Of a DNA stretch of 56,941 nucleotides, positions 54,561-56,941 are shown in pieces. Source of the stretch: Stagonosporopsis chrysanthemi (taxonomy: Eukaryota > Ascomycota > Dothideomycetes > Pleosporales > Didymellaceae); contig JAFISE010000190.1 of assembly GCA_022560025.1 (NCBI GenBank), forward strand, positions 1 through 56,941, written 5' to 3'. The notes under the pieces were generated by a model, which was not told the DNA's origin, searched no databases, and saw nothing but the letters and a program-made list of their open reading frames with translations. Position 1 is the first letter of the stretch; every line of letters begins with the position of its first letter. The position numbers and the translations under genes were made by a program.

Positions 54561-56941
54561 TTCATTGCGCTGTTAGCGTGTATAAACCCTGCGAGATGCG
54601 ACTGAGATGTTCTGCTCCGCGCTGTGCGAGCCTGGAAGAGGGAAAGACGGTGGTCAGAATAAAGTGGTTCAGCGCACAATGCCATTGGACCTTTTTCGTT
54701 TTTTGTTTTTTTACAAAACCAGATTTCTAGACTCGAATGTTGGTTCTGGTGCGGTGCTGAGGTGTCGAAAATGACGCTGTGAGCAGATCATGTGCTGTGT
54801 TTCTGTCTCTTCGAAACTCGCATATGATTATTCTCTATGTCTCCAGTCTGTTGGAGTAAGAGCGTTTGGTTCGAGACACTATGAGCCCTTGTCCGTCTCT
54901 TCTCCCACAAAAACGAGATCAATGAACTGATATGTTTCTCTCTGCAGTGCCGAGGTGTCGAAAACTACACAACAAGCAGATCATGTGCTGTGTTGCGCTT
55001 CTGTCCCTCGGAAACTCGCGAATCCTTATGCTACATGTCTCCAATCTGTTGGGTCTGAAATCTTCTGGATTTTGACGCCATGATCCTTTATCCGTCCTTC
55101 TGTTTCCAATAAAAAACCATGTTCTTTCGCTAGTATGTTCTTTCCTGCGCTGTTGCGGTGTTGAAAACGCCCGGACGAAAATATGATGTTCTGCTCTGCG
55201 CTGCGCGAGCTCTAAAAGTACAAGTACCTCAAGCCAATGTCCTGCTTTGCTTTCTGCTCTTCCCAAAAAGACAAGCGAAGGGAAGTATCTTGTCCGGCCT
55301 CTATCGCTGCTAATAAGACAAAGAAAGTAAACGGGCGGCATATGTACGGCTCTTCGTCTCCCTATATTCGCTACATTTCAGCTATCATCCTTATCTTTCT
55401 CTGTCTTGTTGGCTTGGTCTACGCACGGTGACGGAGTGCCGAAAGTTGCACGACGAGGGGTTCATGTGCTGCTTTGTTTCTGCGCTCCGAATGCCACAAA
55501 AGGAAAACGCATGTCTGGAAATCGCCTCTATTTCTCTCATCGAAACCAAACATCTACAGAAAGTTTGACTCAATGATGTCCCTTTGCGATATCCTAGATT
55601 TCATTTCATTTTCCTCTGCGCTGTCAGTTCATTCAAAACCTGAACAACAAAGCTATCTTGTGCTCTGTGTCTCTACCCTAAACCAGCAAATATAGTGTTC
55701 GTGTTTTGCAAGAACCTTTTCGTTTGAATCTAAATGCCAGTTGCAATGATGCGATGACCGGACTTGTGCGTTTGTGGGTCTCAAAACATCACTACAGCGC
55801 TCTCCGAGTATCAAAAAGCAAACAAAGGATTTTGCATGTGTTGCATTATTTGTGCGCTCTAGGCATGTCTTTGCTCTGCTTCTGCAGCTCGGAATATGGC
55901 CATGCGGCTTCGATGTCTACCCTGGTTGTTCTGTAGCTAGGAACTGAGTCCAGACGCGCTGTGTATATAAATGTGCACAGGCCTTTGCTACATCTCAGAC
56001 CTTATCACTATCTGCTTCTTCATTGCCGGATTGTTTTGAAGTGGTGGAACAACAAACCCATGTTCTGTGTTTCTGCTCTCCAAAAATCTGCAGCGAGGAG
56101 GTTATAGCTTGCGAGCGGCTACACTTCTGTATCTAAGACTTCTGCCCTGGAGATGCTATGGCTGTACGCGTCCCTTCTCAGATCTTCTCTATGTCACCAC
56201 CGCAATTCCAATAGATCTGGAAATCTCGCGAACTTGTATGAATGTGCTGCTGCGCTTCTCGAAAGGAATCAATACGAGACGTATGTCTGCCTCTGCCCCG
56301 GCCTCTGTCTCTGCCTCAACCTCCGTCCCTGGTTTCGAATTCAATTCCAGACGCACCGCGCAAATGGCTCTGCGCATGTCTTTCCTAGATCCCAGGTCTT
56401 ATCTGCGATTCCCTCTACACCGTCAAATTATTACAACGAAAAGCTGTCAGACGCCCAGGAAATGTTTGGTCTTTTTACTCAAAACTTTAAAGCAATGCCC
56501 TGATGTGGTGCGAGGACCTCTACGTCTGCACCCGAAGTCCCGCTCCGGGGATGCCATGGCTCTACGCGTGCATCTTTGAGTTTCCGTACTCCACTTACGC
56601 TGCACCCTAAAAGAACTTGGAAACTTTAAAACACTATCTGTATGTGCTGCTGCGTTCTTTGAAAGAAGACAGTATGCGAAACTATGTCGGCCTCTGCCTC
56701 TGCCTCTGCTTCTGCTTTTGCAACTGAAGTTTCGAAGAATTCGTGCGTATGACTCTGTGCGTACCTTTTCTACATCTCAGATGTAACCACGTGGCATAGA
56801 TCACATGATATTCTATTGTAGCAGGCACTGCCCAGTGTGGGTAAGTGCACTTACCTCTGAGCTGAGGGCTCCTGTAGACGAACATCATAACATCACAACA
56901 CGAGAACAGATAGCAATACAAGCGTTGACCCGCAGCACCCA
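54560..56941. repeat. Diverged tandem array, period about 190 bp
   Basis: A word set recurs in the same order: GTGTCGAAAA, a CAACAA patch, CATGTGCTGTGTTTCTG, then CGAAACTCG. The GAAAA-type word lies near 54761, 54952, 55157, 55434, 55629, 55807 and 56040, with spacing mostly 178-205 bp (two larger). The GTGCTG-type word lies near 54791, 54985, 55465, 55655, 56240 and 56640. Units are heavily diverged. Short open frames inside have no motif. (CTCTGC)n-like patches near 56290-56320 and 56690-56720 end the array. It reaches the window edge. Confidence 0.65.

Noticed and set aside
56067..56579. 170-codon frame at the right end
   Set aside because: It lies in the diverged tandem array and its peptide does not repeat with the units as a coding array would.
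54560..56941. CRISPR-like array
   Set aside because: Units are long and diverged, without identical short repeats or unique spacers, and the organism is a eukaryote.

Overview
The window is a piece of a filamentous ascomycete genome (Pezizomycotina, probably Dothideomycetes; the class is an inference). The evidence is the set of single-copy eukaryotic housekeeping genes, very short GT-AG introns (about 46-140 bp, often with CTAAC or CTAAT branch sites), dense genes on both strands, and an AT-rich transposon island that looks mutated by repeat-induced point mutation (RIP). Many genes are split by introns that hide their ends, so the models below were joined by hand from frame continuity, splice sites and conserved motifs.

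Left part (1-20 kb), in order: PEX6 peroxisomal AAA ATPase (minus, cut by the window edge); KRE33/NAT10 RNA cytidine acetyltransferase (minus); a membrane-anchored steryl-ester lipase (minus); COA3 cytochrome oxidase assembly factor (minus), divergent from PTA1/symplekin (plus); a GFA-type protein, the methionine-salvage dehydratase MDE1/MtnB and a DUF3602 protein (all minus); a gene-poor stretch with one candidate Cys-rich 27-residue microprotein; a DUF1295 membrane reductase-like gene (minus).

Middle part (21-34.8 kb): a large secreted repeat protein (plus), RPP1 (minus) divergent from the CK2 catalytic subunit (plus), valyl-tRNA synthetase with two in-frame starts suggesting cytosolic and mitochondrial forms (plus), an F-box-like protein (plus), a low-complexity region with a run of about 108 nearly pure G, and a calcineurin-like phosphoesterase that carries a frameshift and a stop codon.

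From about 35.4 to 41.95 kb lies an AT-rich island without meaningful reading frames. It holds three decayed Fot1/pogo-like transposase copies: two direct, and a third in tail-to-tail inverted orientation around a hairpin. The first copy contains a 139-bp insertion with inverted ends and a 5-bp target duplication, plus a second insertion of about 270 bp. The island abuts a truncated nucleotidyltransferase-like gene, followed by an intact relative.

Right part (43-57 kb): a long gene-poor stretch, an Asp/His/Arg-rich conserved protein of unknown function (minus), a 1,321-residue protein with nine GRDAA-type Gly/Ala repeats (plus), and a diverged tandem array with a period of about 190 bp. The housekeeping genes do not form one pathway. 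The best candidates for undescribed biology are the two repeat proteins, the microprotein and the terminal array.
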